Below are positions 16,138-24,332 of a DNA stretch of 25,913 bases, piece after piece. Numbering within the stretch: position 1 is the stretch's first letter; every line of letters begins with the position of its first letter. The DNA comes from JBQCEE01 sp051960575 (GTDB lineage Bacteria; Actinomycetota; Actinomycetes; Mycobacteriales; Jatrophihabitantaceae). The notes below the pieces were generated by a model, which saw only the letters and a list, made by a program, of their open reading frames with translations, was not told where the DNA came from and did not search any database. The stretch spans positions 1-25,913 of the forward strand of contig NZ_JBQCEE010000161.1 in assembly GCF_051960575.1 (NCBI RefSeq), given 5' to 3'. The translations under genes and the position numbers were made by a program.

Positions 16138-17556
16138 ATGCGTTTGCGCCGTGCGTCCCGCACTGTGCTGCAAGCCCCCCGCCCGCGTCCGGGAGTCCTG
16201 CCGGACCCCCTGGCGATCCTCGAGCAGCCGCCACTGATCCTGGGCGAGACGGTGTTGCTCGACCCCGCGTCGCTGCGGCTGCCGGACCCCGCGCTCGCGC
16301 CCGTCGCGGACGAGCCGCTCGCCGCGCCGGGCATCGCGGCCTGGCTGAAGCGGCACCCGCGCGCCGTCCGTGGCACCGCGGCCGGGTCGATCGCGGCCGG
16401 CGTCGTGCTCTTCAGCGTCGCCGCGGTCGCGTCGTCGCCCGCCGCGAAGCACCACCCCGCCGCCGCCCGGGTCGCGGCGACGACGGCCTACACGCCGGCA
16501 CCGGTCGCCCAACTGCCGCCGCCGCTCGACCCGGTGACCGCAGCGCCGCACGGCAGCGCGAAGGGCAGCACCGCACCGCGGCGCTCGGCCCCCGCGCCGG
16601 CCGACCCCGCCGCCATCAGCGGCCTCGCGGCCAACGGCATCCCGAGCGTCGCGCTCAACGCGTACCGCGTCGCGGCGGCCCGCATGGCCAACGTCGAGCC
16701 GAGTTGCGGCATCGACTGGTCGCTCATCGCCGCCATCGGCCGCGTCGAGTCGAATCACGGCACATTCAACGGCGCCGTGCTGCACAACGACGGCGTCTCG
16801 ACCCCGAAGATCATCGGCCCGGCGCTCGACGGCAAGCACTGGGACTACATCCCGGCCCCCGGCAACGGGCTGGAGCTCGACGGGGACGCGGTCTACGCCC
16901 ACGCCCTCGGCCCGATGCAGTTCATCCCGTCGACCTGGTCGATCTACGGCGCGGACGCGAACGGCGACGGCAAGGCCGACATCTTCAACATCAACGACGC
17001 GGCCCTCGGCACCGCCCGGTACCTGTGCGCGGCCGGCGGCGACCTGCGCGGCACGGCGGGCCAGACCCGGGCGGTGCTCGCCTACAACCACAACTCGACC
17101 TACCTGGCGCAGGTGCTCGCGCTCGCGGACGCCTACCACCGCGGTCTGCGGGTGACCGGCATCCCGATCGTCGGCATCACCAAGGGCCAGCTGCCCACCG
17201 TGGTCGACACCGGCTACGTGCCTCCGGCCAACCCCGGCGACCCGACCGCGGTCGACGGCTCGGGCGGCAAGAAGGGCACCAAGCAGGGCGGCACGAGCAA
17301 GGGCGGCACGACCGGGTCGAAGTCGGGCAGCTCCAGCGCGCCGCGCCCGGGCGGGTCGTCCACCGGCGGTTCGACGGCGCCGGCGCCCACCTCCACCCGC
17401 ACCCCGGCCCCGACCGGCACCACGCCCGCGCCCACCTCGTCGGGCACGACGTCGACGCCTCCGTCCGGCGGCGGCTCGACGACCACCCCACCGCCGAGCG
17501 GCGGATCGTCCAGCCCCACCTGCAACAACCTGCAGCACCTGCTCGGCATGTGCTGA
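16138..17556 (+). CDS. Membrane-anchored lytic murein transglycosylase
   Basis: 472 residues. Layout: cytoplasmic N-terminal 80 residues (Pro/Leu-rich, basic), one membrane segment at about 81-99 (TAAGSIAAGVVLFSVAAV), an Ala/Pro-rich linker, then an SLT_2/MltB-like catalytic domain at about 165-335, and a long Gly/Ser/Thr/Pro tail. The likely catalytic glutamate is E204 in GRVESNHG; GPMQFIPSTW and YGADANGDGKADIFNINDAA (a calcium-loop-like DxNxDG) are typical. It cleaves glycan strands of peptidoglycan outside the membrane. The tail ends CNNLQHLLGMC, with two cysteines ten residues apart. The ATG at 16138 follows GAAGGG; an ATG at 16105 is an alternative. Probably regulated through the repeats upstream. 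Confidence 0.85.
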   Translation: MRLRRASRTVLQAPRPRPGVLPDPLAILEQPPLILGETVLLDPASLRLPDPALAPVADEPLAAPGIAAWLKRHPRAVRGTAAGSIAAGVVLFSVAAVASSPAAKHHPAAARVAATTAYTPAPVAQLPPPLDPVTAAPHGSAKGSTAPRRSAPAPADPAAISGLAANGIPSVALNAYRVAAARMANVEPSCGIDWSLIAAIGRVESNHGTFNGAVLHNDGVSTPKIIGPALDGKHWDYIPAPGNGLELDGDAVYAHALGPMQFIPSTWSIYGADANGDGKADIFNINDAALGTARYLCAAGGDLRGTAGQTRAVLAYNHNSTYLAQVLALADAYHRGLRVTGIPIVGITKGQLPTVVDTGYVPPANPGDPTAVDGSGGKKGTKQGGTSKGGTTGSKSGSSSAPRPGGSSTGGSTAPAPTSTRTPAPTGTTPAPTSSGTTSTPPSGGGSTTTPPPSGGSSSPTCNNLQHLLGMC

Positions 17557-17649
17557 CGACGCGGGCCTCAGCCGGATCGTGATGCCGCAGGCAACCCCTG
17601 ACCCGACCAGGGCATGAAGATCCGGCGGGACGCGCGGGGCCTCACGACG

Positions 17650-17683
17650 ACGAAGCCCCGGTCCGTCGGGACCGGGGCTTCGT
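17650..17683. terminator. Strong bidirectional terminator hairpin
   Basis: A perfect 15-bp stem (17650-17664 with 17669-17683) with a GTCG loop, starting ACGAAGCCCCGGTCC. It lies between the convergent transglycosylase and DUF5130 genes, 12 bases from the latter's stop. No U-run follows, as is common in high-GC actinobacteria. Confidence 0.85.
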
Positions 17684-17694
17684 ACTGAACGACG

Positions 17695-18120
17695 TCAGTG
17701 CGCCTTGGTGTTGCCCGCGTAGTCGGCCAGCGAGCGGAGGCCGGCGACGAGGCCGCCGGTGAGGTCGCCGTTGGCGAACGACGCCCGCATGGCGAGCGCG
17801 GCGAGGGCGCAGGCCCGGTTCGGCAGGCGCTGCGACGACTCGGGGCCGGTGACGATGTGCAGGGCCCGCTGGCCCGGCGACACGGCGAGCAGCACCGAGT
17901 TGTCGTTGAGCCGCTCGAACAGCGCCTCGGCGTGACCCCGGGTCGGCGCCTGCAGCTCACCGACGTAGATCGAGAAGACCAGACCGGTCTCGCGGCTGGA
18001 CAGCGTGAGCGCCTCATCGAGGCGGGTCAGCTGCGTCGCCGTGAACGGCTCGTTCGGGTCGTGCGTGCCCTTGGGGCCGAACTGGAGCTCCGGACCGCGG
18101 AGCGCGACCTCACCACTCAC
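17695..18120 (-). CDS. DUF5130 family protein
   Basis: 141 residues matching the actinobacterial DUF5130 family (TPM-like fold): FTATQLTRLDEALTLSSRET, VFSIYVGEL, DNSVLLAVSPGQRALHIVTG, NRACALAALAMRASF and DLTGGLVAGLRSLADYAG. No function is established; no membrane segment. The GTG at 18120 is chosen because GGGAGG lies eight bases upstream; a GTG at 18129 overlaps that site. Its start overlaps the end of the small membrane-protein gene by 11 bp, so the two are translationally coupled. It seems equivalent to M. tuberculosis Rv2468c by family and position (memory). Confidence 0.85.
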   Translation of the reverse strand: MSGEVALRGPELQFGPKGTHDPNEPFTATQLTRLDEALTLSSRETGLVFSIYVGELQAPTRGHAEALFERLNDNSVLLAVSPGQRALHIVTGPESSQRLPNRACALAALAMRASFANGDLTGGLVAGLRSLADYAGNTKAH

Positions 18121-18367
18121 CGCTGGCACCTCCCACGGCGGTCGTCGAGGACGCGACGACGCCCTCGAGCTGGCGGTTGGTCGGCACCGTCTGGACGACG
18201 GCGTCGGGGTGCGGCACGAACCACGCCGGCGCGAAGTTCCACGGCTTGCCCGGGCGGTAGCGGTTGGGCGACCGGGTCAGGTCCTTGGCGTACACCGCCA
18301 AGGTGATGAGCGCGATGATGCCCAGGGGGATGCCCCCGAACACACCGATGGTCTGCCAGACAGTCAT
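18110..18367 (-). CDS. Small single-pass membrane protein
   Basis: 85 residues: one hydrophobic segment near the N-terminus (TIGVFGGIPLGIIALITLAVYA), then a positively charged turn and NRYRPGKPWNFAPAWFVPHP, a Trp/Pro motif I recall from small actinobacterial membrane proteins encoded beside DUF5130. The ATG at 18367 has GCGAGGA upstream. Its coding end overlaps the DUF5130 start, suggesting the two products work together, perhaps as a membrane anchor and a soluble partner. Function unknown. Confidence 0.8.
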   Translation of the reverse strand: MTVWQTIGVFGGIPLGIIALITLAVYAKDLTRSPNRYRPGKPWNFAPAWFVPHPDAVVQTVPTNRQLEGVVASSTTAVGGASGEW

Positions 18368-18421
18368 GCCCGTCCTCGCTTCGCAGGGATTGACCCCAGA
18401 TTAGCGAACCGGCGCCGCCGC

Positions 18422-18967
18422 TCAGACGGCAGGCGCGACCACCTCAGCACCCTCTCCGCCGAGACCGCCCAGGCCGCCGAGCCCGAGGTACTGGCTCCAC
18501 GTCGGATTGCGCGCCGACCACCCGTGCAGCAGGGCCAGGCTCGCCGGCGGCTGGCGCGGCGGCGTCGCGAGGTGCCAGCCGAGCTCGGACAGCAGCCGGT
18601 CGCCCTTGCGGTGGTTGCACCGGGCACAGGCGGCGACCACGTTCGTCCAGATGTGGGCACCGCCCCGCGACCGCGGCCGCACATGGTCGATCGTGTCGGC
18701 CTTCACGCCGCAGTAGACGCAGATGTGCGCGTCACGCTCGAGCACGGCGCGCCGCGTGAGCGGCACCTCACGCCGGTACGGCACGCGGACGTAGCGGGCG
18801 AGCCGCACGACCGTCGGCACCGGCACGATCAACGACGCCGAGTGCATCACGTCGTCGGTCGTCTCGACGACCACCGCCTTGCCGGCCAGGACGAGCACGA
18901 CGGCGCGCCGCAGCGGCACGACGCACAAGGGTTCGTACGTCGCGTTGAGCACCAGTGCTGCGCCCAT
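18422..18967 (-). CDS. HNH endonuclease domain protein
   Basis: 181 residues. An N-terminal domain starts LVLNATYEPLCVVPLRRAVV, the standard opening of this widespread actinobacterial and cyanobacterial HNH family. The HNH domain follows: zinc cysteines C83/C86 (CVYCG) and C114/C117 (CARCNHRKG), D94-H95 in TIDHVRPRSRGG, and N109 in WTNVV. A Gly/Leu-rich tail closes it. DNA cleavage or repair is implied by the fold, but the cellular role of this family is not known to me. The ATG at 18967 follows GGAGG. Divergent from mscS across 107 bp. Probably equivalent to M. tuberculosis Rv2469c by position. Confidence 0.88.
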   Translation of the reverse strand: MGAALVLNATYEPLCVVPLRRAVVLVLAGKAVVVETTDDVMHSASLIVPVPTVVRLARYVRVPYRREVPLTRRAVLERDAHICVYCGVKADTIDHVRPRSRGGAHIWTNVVAACARCNHRKGDRLLSELGWHLATPPRQPPASLALLHGWSARNPTWSQYLGLGGLGGLGGEGAEVVAPAV

Positions 18968-19074
18968 GCGATGAACCTCCGAACCACCCCAGTGAACCCG
19001 ACGGGGCGACGGAACGCACACTCTTTCGCGTCGTTGCACGCCTCGGCGTGCCGCGGATGGCAGGGTGGACGCCC

Positions 19075-19998
19075 GTGATCAAGCCCGACCGCCCCACCAC
19101 GACCTCGTTGCCGCAGTACCTCGAACAGCACAGCCGGTGGATCATCGAGATCCCCGCGCGCATCCTGATCGTGCTCGTCGTCGCGTTCGTGGTGCGGGCG
19201 CTGCTGCACCGGATGATCAACCGGATGGTGCGGCCGGTCGAGCAGGGCGGCGTGCCGCCCGTGCTGCGCCGGTTGCGGCACCAGTCGTTCGCGACGAATC
19301 TGTTCGCCGAGTCCGGACGCCTGCACGAACGCCGCGCGCAACGGGCGGCGGCGGTCGCGTCCATCCTGCGCTCGGGCGTCTCGTTCGTGATCTTCATGAT
19401 CGCGTTCGTGACCGTGCTGAGCGAGGTCGGCATCGATGTCGCGCCGTTCCTCGCCGGCTCGTCCATCATCGGCGTCGCGGTCGCGTTCGGCGCGCAGAAC
19501 ATCATCAAGGACCTGCTCGCCGGCATCTTCATGATCATGGAGGACCAGTACGGCGTCGGCGACGTGATCGACTTCGAGAAGGCCACCGGCACCGTCGAGG
19601 CGGTCGGGCTGCGCACCACCCGCCTGCGCGACGTGAACGGCACCGTCTGGTACGTCCGCAACGGCGAGGTCGTGCGGGTCGGCAACAAGAGCCAGGGCTT
19701 CGCCCAGGTCGTCCTCGACGTCCCGATCGCTGCAGCCGCGGACGTCGCCCGCGCGTCGGCGGCGATGCGCGACGTCGCGCACACCATGTCGGCCGAGGAG
19801 GGCTGGAGCGAGCTGTTCCTCGCCGAGCCCGAGGTGCAGGGCGTCGAGGCGCTCACGCTGGACTCGACGACGATCCGCGTCGTGGCCCGGGTGCGGCCGC
19901 TCGAGCAGTGGCGGGTCGCCCGCGAGCTGCGGCAGCGCATCCGCGCCCGGCTCGACCGCCTCGACATCCCCGCCGAGCCGGAGTCCGTCCCCGCCTGA
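19075..19998 (+). CDS. MscS-family mechanosensitive ion channel
   Basis: 307 residues: two or three membrane segments (ARILIVLVVAFVVRALL; SGVSFVIFMIAFVTVLSEV) and the pore helix VAPFLAGSSIIGVAVAFGAQ, followed by the hallmark NIIKDLLAGIFMIMEDQYGVGD. A beta domain (GTVEAVGLRTTRLRDVNGTVWYVRNG) and a C-terminal alpha/beta domain follow. Such channels release solutes on hypo-osmotic shock. The GTG at 19075 is preferred because AGGGTGG sits about nine bases before it; an ATG at 19057 is possible. Monocistronic, ending in the hairpin at 20005-20061. Confidence 0.92.
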   Translation: MIKPDRPTTTSLPQYLEQHSRWIIEIPARILIVLVVAFVVRALLHRMINRMVRPVEQGGVPPVLRRLRHQSFATNLFAESGRLHERRAQRAAAVASILRSGVSFVIFMIAFVTVLSEVGIDVAPFLAGSSIIGVAVAFGAQNIIKDLLAGIFMIMEDQYGVGDVIDFEKATGTVEAVGLRTTRLRDVNGTVWYVRNGEVVRVGNKSQGFAQVVLDVPIAAAADVARASAAMRDVAHTMSAEEGWSELFLAEPEVQGVEALTLDSTTIRVVARVRPLEQWRVARELRQRIRARLDRLDIPAEPESVPA

Positions 19999-20004
19999 CG
20001 ACCG

Positions 20005-20061
20005 CTTGTCCCCCGCCCCAGGCATCCAGCAGGCCCGCAGACGACTGCTGCGGGGGACAAG
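20005..20061. terminator. Long inverted repeat between convergent genes
   Basis: A 12-bp perfect inverted repeat, CTTGTCCCCCGC (20005-20016) with GCGGGGGACAAG (20050-20061). Inside the 33-base loop is a competing stem CCCGCAG (20034-20040) with CTGCGGG (20048-20054). It lies six bases after the mscS stop and five bases after the oxidoreductase stop, so it probably terminates both. Confidence 0.75.
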
Positions 20062-20066
20062 ACGAC

Positions 20067-21476
20067 CTAGGCCAGGGCGCGCACCGCGTCGCCGACCGCC
20101 CGGTGCAGGGTCGGGAATGCGTAGTGCATCGTCCGCAGCGTGCGGGTCGGCACCTCCGCGTGCACGGCGAGGGTCAGCAGGCCGAGGATCTCGCCGCCGT
20201 ACGGCGCGACCACCGTGGCGCCGACGAGCACGCCGCGGTCGGCGTCCTCGACGAGCTTGACGAAGCCGTCGTTGCCGGGCCCGTGGATCCACCCGCGCGA
20301 GCTCGCCGAGATCTGCTCGCCACCCGTGCGCACCGTCAGCCCCGCGTCGCGCGCCTGCTGCTCGGTCATGCCCACCCGACCGACCTCCGGGTCGGTGAAC
20401 GTCGCCCACGCGAGCCCGTGGTAGCCGCCGTAGCCCGACTCGCGGCCGAGCCACTCGTCGATCAGGGCGCGGGCCTGCCACACGGCGACGTGGGTGAAGG
20501 CGCCGCGTCCGGTGATGTCGCCGACGGCGTAGAGGCCGTCGACGGCGCCGTCGGCACCCTGCACCTGCATGTGCTCGTCGATCGCGAGCGACTTCGCGCC
20601 CGCGTCGAGCCCGACCGTGTCGAGACCGACGTCGGGCAGGTTCGGCGCCCGTCCGGCCGCGACGAGCACCCGCTCGGCCTCGATCGCCGTGCCGTCGGCC
20701 AGCCGCACGACCGCACCGACGCCACCCGCCTCGACCGAGGCGACACCGACGCCCTCGCGCACGGTGATCCCCTCGCGCCGGAACACCTCGGCGATCGCCG
20801 CCGACGCCTCGGGCTCCTCGGGCATGAGGATGCGCGGCGCGGCCTCGACCACGGTGACCGCGGTGCCGAACCGGGCGAACACCTGCGCCTGCTCGCAGCC
20901 GATCGCGCCGCCGCCGATGATCACGAGGGACGCGGGCGGCTGCTCGGCCTGCACGATCTCGCGGTTCGTCCAGACCACCTTGCCGGTGCCGGTGCCCTGC
21001 TCACGCAGCTCGCGCAGCCCGGCGATCGGCGGGATCGCCGGCGCGGTGCCGGTCGCGACGACGACGCGGGCCGCGGTGTGCACGGTCTCCCCCACCCGCA
21101 CCTGCAGCCGGCCGTCGGCGTCACGTCCGGCGAGTCGGCCCGCCGCGCGCTCGAAGTCCGCACCCGCGCCGCGCAGCCGGTCGACGGCGACCTTGTCGTC
21201 CCAGTCATCGGTGGCCTCGTCGCGGATGCGCTTCGCGACCGGCGCGTAGTCGGGCGTCACCTCGGCGTGCCCGGCCATGCCGTCGACGCGCCGCGCCTCG
21301 GCGAGCAGCCCGGCGGCGCGCAGCATCATCTTCGACGGGATGCAGCCGTAGTACGGGCACTCGCCGCCGACCAGGTGCGGGTCGACGCCCAGCACGCGCT
21401 GCCCCGCCTCGGCCAGCCGCTCGGCCACCTCTTCGCCGCCCGGGCCCAGGCCGAGCACGATCACGTCGTAGTCCAT
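20067..21476 (-). CDS. FAD-dependent pyridine nucleotide-disulfide oxidoreductase
   Basis: 469 residues of the lipoamide dehydrogenase/mercuric reductase superfamily. FAD fingerprint VIVLGLGPGGEEVAERLAEAG at the N-terminus; redox-active C40 and C45 in GGECPYYGCIPSK; NAD(P) site VIIGGGAIGCEQAQVFARFG; second FAD motif GLYAVGDITG; and a C-terminal dimer domain. The catalytic His-Glu pair of true lipoamide dehydrogenases (HPTxSE) is replaced here: FPTLHR, with Phe and Arg at those places. So it is not a standard dihydrolipoyl dehydrogenase; quinone, low-molecular-weight disulfide or other acceptors are possible. The ATG at 21476 has no ribosome-binding site and TAGGTT about ten bases upstream, suggesting a leaderless mRNA. 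Divergent from glbO across 37 bp. Confidence 0.9.
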   Translation of the reverse strand: MDYDVIVLGLGPGGEEVAERLAEAGQRVLGVDPHLVGGECPYYGCIPSKMMLRAAGLLAEARRVDGMAGHAEVTPDYAPVAKRIRDEATDDWDDKVAVDRLRGAGADFERAAGRLAGRDADGRLQVRVGETVHTAARVVVATGTAPAIPPIAGLRELREQGTGTGKVVWTNREIVQAEQPPASLVIIGGGAIGCEQAQVFARFGTAVTVVEAAPRILMPEEPEASAAIAEVFRREGITVREGVGVASVEAGGVGAVVRLADGTAIEAERVLVAAGRAPNLPDVGLDTVGLDAGAKSLAIDEHMQVQGADGAVDGLYAVGDITGRGAFTHVAVWQARALIDEWLGRESGYGGYHGLAWATFTDPEVGRVGMTEQQARDAGLTVRTGGEQISASSRGWIHGPGNDGFVKLVEDADRGVLVGATVVAPYGGEILGLLTLAVHAEVPTRTLRTMHYAFPTLHRAVGDAVRALA

Positions 21477-21513
21477 CGTCCGAACCTAGAGGTGCCGCTG
21501 GAACAATGGCGGC

Positions 21514-21909
21514 GTGGGCGGGTTACGGGACGAGGAACAGTCGTTCTACGAGGCGATCGGCGGCGAGCCGACGTTCCGCCGCTTGGTCGGCGCGTTCTAC
21601 GCCGGTGTCGCGTCCGACCCGTACCTGCGCAGCCTCTACCCCGAGGACGACCTCGGCCCGGCCGCCGACCGGCTCACGCTCTTCCTGATCCAGTACTGGG
21701 GTGGTCCGACGACCTACTCGCAGACCCGGGGACATCCGCGGCTGCGCATGCGGCACGCCCCGTTCGCGATCAACGAGGCCGCCCGGGACGCGTGGCTGGG
21801 CCACATGCGCGCCGCGCTCGACACCCTCGAGCTGCCGGCCGACCAGCGCGACACGCTCTGGCAGTACCTGGTCAACGCGGCGGACGCGCTGCGCAACACG
21901 CCCGGCTGA
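21514..21909 (+). CDS. glbO: Group II truncated hemoglobin (GlbO type)
   Basis: 131 residues with near-continuous similarity to M. tuberculosis GlbO: FYEAIGGEPTFRRLV, SLYPEDDLGPA, LFLIQYWGGPTTYSQ and RGHPRLRMRHAPF. Heme pocket residues by alignment: TyrB10 = Y29, TyrCD1 = Y42, proximal HisF8 = H81, TrpG8 = W94, all expected for group II. It binds oxygen tightly; roles in oxygen/redox chemistry at the membrane are proposed for the family. The GTG at 21514 lacks a clear ribosome-binding site. It is divergent from the flavin oxidoreductase (37 bp) and followed by the glucosidase, the same order as Rv2470-Rv2471. Confidence 0.95.
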   Translation: MGGLRDEEQSFYEAIGGEPTFRRLVGAFYAGVASDPYLRSLYPEDDLGPAADRLTLFLIQYWGGPTTYSQTRGHPRLRMRHAPFAINEAARDAWLGHMRAALDTLELPADQRDTLWQYLVNAADALRNTPG

Positions 21910-21981
21910 CGCGACCCCCGCCTGCCACGGGGCGGCGCCGACCGGGTAGGCAGATGCCGTGACCGCGCCAGCAGCGAACGC

Positions 21982-23601
21982 ATGAGCATCGACCCGGTCG
22001 GCCGCGCCGACGACCTCGAGCACCCGGCCACCGCCCCGGCGGAGCCGTCCGACCAGCCGTTGTCGGCGAGGCCGTGGTGGGCCACCGCCGTCTTCTACCA
22101 GATCTATCCGCGCAGCTTCGCCGACGCGAACGGCGACGGCGTCGGCGACCTGCCGGGCGCGCGCACCCGCCTGCCGTATCTGCGCGACCTCGGCGTCGAC
22201 GCCGTCTGGCTCTCGCCGTTCTATCGCTCGCCGATGGTCGACGCGGGCTACGACGTCGCCGACCCGTGCGACGTCGACCCGGTGTTCGGCACGCTCGACG
22301 ACTTCGACGCTCTCCTCGCCGACGCGCACGCTCTCGGCATCCGCGTCACCGTCGACGTCGTGCCGAACCACGTGTCCGACCAGCACCCGTGGTTCCAGGA
22401 GGCGCTGCGCGACCCCGCGAGGCGCGACCGCTTCATCTTCCGGCCCGGCCGCGGGCCGGACGGTGACCAGCCGCCGAACAACTGGCCGTCGGCGTTCGGC
22501 GGCCCCGCCTGGACGCGGGTGGCGGACGGGTCGTGGTATCTGCACCTGTTCGCGCCCGAGCAGCCGGACCTGAACTGGGAGCACCCGGACGTGCCGGCCG
22601 AGTACGAGCGCATCCTGCGCTTCTGGCTCGACCGCGGCGTCGACGGCTTCCGCGTCGACGTCGCCAACAGCCTGGCCAAGGAGCCGGGCCTGCCCGACCT
22701 CGCGCCGGAGGTGGTCTCGCACCTGACCTCGGGTGCCGACCTCGCCCACGCGGGCGACGTGCGGTGGGACCGCGACGGCGTGCACCAGTACCACCGGCTC
22801 ATGCGGCGCGTGCTCGACTCGTACCCCGGCGACCGCATGGCCGTCGGCGAGGCCTGGGTCGCGCCCGAGCGGCTCGCCCGCTACGTGCGTCCGGACGAGT
22901 TCAACCTGGCCTTCAACTTCGAGTTCCTGCAACGGCCGTGGAGCGCCGAGCAGTTCCGCGCGGCGATCGAGCACTCGTTCGCCGCCCTCGCCCCCGTGGG
23001 CGCGACGTCGACGTGGGTGCTGTCGAACCACGACGTCGACCGCGTCGCCACGCGGTACGGGTCGCTCGCCCGCGCGCGGGCCGGTGCGCTCGTGATTCTG
23101 TCGCTGCCTGGCACCGCGTTCGTGTTCGAGGGCGAGGAGCTCGGGCTGACGAACGTCGAGCTGCCCGACGACGCGCTGCAGGACCCGACCTGGGAGCGCA
23201 GCCACCACACCGACCGCGGCCGCGACGGCGAGCGCGTGCCGATCCCCTGGTCGGGCGACGAGCCGCCCTACGGCTTCTCGAGCACCGCCGACACCTGGCT
23301 GCCGATGCCGGCCGGCTGGGGTCCGTGCACCGTCGAGGCGCAGGACGGGCGGGCCGGGTCGACGCTCGAGCTGTACCGCGCGGCGCTGCGGCTGCGGCGC
23401 TCGTTCGCAACGGCGGACTTCGCCTGGGCCGACGCGCCGGCCGACTGCCTGGCCTACCGCCGAGGTGACGTCACGGTGCTCGTCAACGCCGGCACGCAGG
23501 CGGTCGCGCTGCCGGCCGGCGAGGTGCTGCTCGCGTCCGGGCCGGTCGACGGCGGCTCGCTGCCGCCGGACACCGCGGTGTGGGTGCGTACGGCACGCTG
23601 A
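21982..23601 (+). CDS. GH13 alpha-glucosidase
   Basis: 539 residues of glycoside hydrolase family 13, oligo-1,6-glucosidase/alpha-glucosidase type. Domain start FYQIYPRSFADANGDGVGDL, then DAVWLSPFYRSPM, DVVPNHVSDQHPWF, nucleophile D226 in GFRVDVAN, acid/base E290 in GEAWV, and D351 in SNHDVDR. A C-terminal beta domain with RRGDVTVLVNAG follows. No signal peptide, so it should act on cytoplasmic alpha-glucosides or maltose-like sugars; exact specificity cannot be read. The ATG at 21982 has no strong ribosome-binding site. It follows glbO by 72 bp on the same strand and corresponds in position to M. tuberculosis Rv2471 (aglA). Confidence 0.92.
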   Translation: MSIDPVGRADDLEHPATAPAEPSDQPLSARPWWATAVFYQIYPRSFADANGDGVGDLPGARTRLPYLRDLGVDAVWLSPFYRSPMVDAGYDVADPCDVDPVFGTLDDFDALLADAHALGIRVTVDVVPNHVSDQHPWFQEALRDPARRDRFIFRPGRGPDGDQPPNNWPSAFGGPAWTRVADGSWYLHLFAPEQPDLNWEHPDVPAEYERILRFWLDRGVDGFRVDVANSLAKEPGLPDLAPEVVSHLTSGADLAHAGDVRWDRDGVHQYHRLMRRVLDSYPGDRMAVGEAWVAPERLARYVRPDEFNLAFNFEFLQRPWSAEQFRAAIEHSFAALAPVGATSTWVLSNHDVDRVATRYGSLARARAGALVILSLPGTAFVFEGEELGLTNVELPDDALQDPTWERSHHTDRGRDGERVPIPWSGDEPPYGFSSTADTWLPMPAGWGPCTVEAQDGRAGSTLELYRAALRLRRSFATADFAWADAPADCLAYRRGDVTVLVNAGTQAVALPAGEVLLASGPVDGGSLPPDTAVWVRTAR

Positions 23602-23608
23602 GCCGATC

Positions 23609-23693
23609 CGCTCGACCCGCCGGCGTGGTCACGCGGCAGGCTTCGGCGCGGCATGCCCGGCGGGTCGACGCGCTCGACCCGCCGGCGTGGTCA
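23609..23693. repeat. 23-bp direct repeat and hairpin between convergent genes
   Basis: A 23-bp sequence starting CGCTCGACCCGCCGGCG is present exactly at 23609-23631 and 23671-23693. An inverted partial copy, CCGGCGGGTCGA at 23657-23668, pairs with 23674-23685 in a 12-bp stem with a 5-base loop, and can alternatively pair with 23612-23623. The last three bases (23691-23693) form the stop codon of the minus-strand gene. Probably a bidirectional terminator. Confidence 0.75.
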
Positions 23694-24332
23694 GAGCAGG
23701 CCGAGGCCGCCGGCACGCTCGGCGTAGACCGAGCCGTACTCGGCGGCCAGGCGCGTCCACCGGCCGCTGACGTCGATGTGCGCGTGGCCGCCGCGGGGCA
23801 GGAAGCCCATGCGCAGCAGCGCACTCACGGTCCGCAGGGTGACCTCGGCGGTGGCGTCGTCGGACGTCGCGCTGAGCACGACGGCGTCGAGCAGCGCGTC
23901 TGCGACCTCGGCGCGCGGCTGCGCCCCCGGCACGCCCTCACGCGCTGCCGCGTCCTTCAGCGCGAGGGCGCCCGAGCGGACGAGCGGGCGCAGCACGTCG
24001 TCCGGCACCGTCTCGACGTGCCGCCACCCCCGCTGCGGCGGCAGGCCGGCGCGCCAGTCGACGTCGCGCGGCTCGGGCGGCTCGGCGCGGGTGCCGTCGA
24101 GCCAGTCGAGCAGCTCGGCGGCCCGCACGGTGCTGTCGAGGGCGGGAAGTTCGGCCCGCAGGGTGCGCGCAACGAGCACGTCGAACGGCAGCCGCAGCAG
24201 CGCCGTCACGGTGTGGCCGTCGCACCGCACGCGCACCAGCGCCGCGGCGTCCAGGGTCGCCGCGCGGCGCAGCGCCGGTGCCAGCTCGTCGAGCAGGTCG
24301 CGCGGGACGGCGAGCACGCCGGCGCGGTTCAC
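23691..24332 (-). CDS. Conserved hypothetical protein, Rv2474c-like position
   Basis: 213 residues, no recognised domain. N-terminal VLAVPRDLLDELAPALRRAA, then VRVRCDGHTVTALLRLPFDVLVARTLRAEL, WLDGT, DDVLRPLVRSGALALKDAA and a C-terminal segment EVTLRTVSALLRMGFLP, HAHIDVSGRWTRLAAEYGS. It looks soluble and well folded. The GTG at 24332 overlaps the thioesterase stop (GTGA), so the pair is translationally coupled. Position and size match M. tuberculosis Rv2474c next to the thioesterase Rv2475c (memory), which suggests an actinobacterial protein with a conserved but unknown role. Confidence 0.8.
   Translation of the reverse strand: MNRAGVLAVPRDLLDELAPALRRAATLDAAALVRVRCDGHTVTALLRLPFDVLVARTLRAELPALDSTVRAAELLDWLDGTRAEPPEPRDVDWRAGLPPQRGWRHVETVPDDVLRPLVRSGALALKDAAAREGVPGAQPRAEVADALLDAVVLSATSDDATAEVTLRTVSALLRMGFLPRGGHAHIDVSGRWTRLAAEYGSVYAERAGGLGLL

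Noticed and set aside
20067..21476. Dihydrolipoyl dehydrogenase or mycothione reductase as a firm call
   Set aside because: The C-terminal His-Glu catalytic pair needed by those enzymes is not present, so only the superfamily is assigned.
19065..21962. Plus-strand open frame of about 965 codons
   Set aside because: Runs through mscS out of frame and antisense through the oxidoreductase gene; no motif, Arg/Ala/His-rich.
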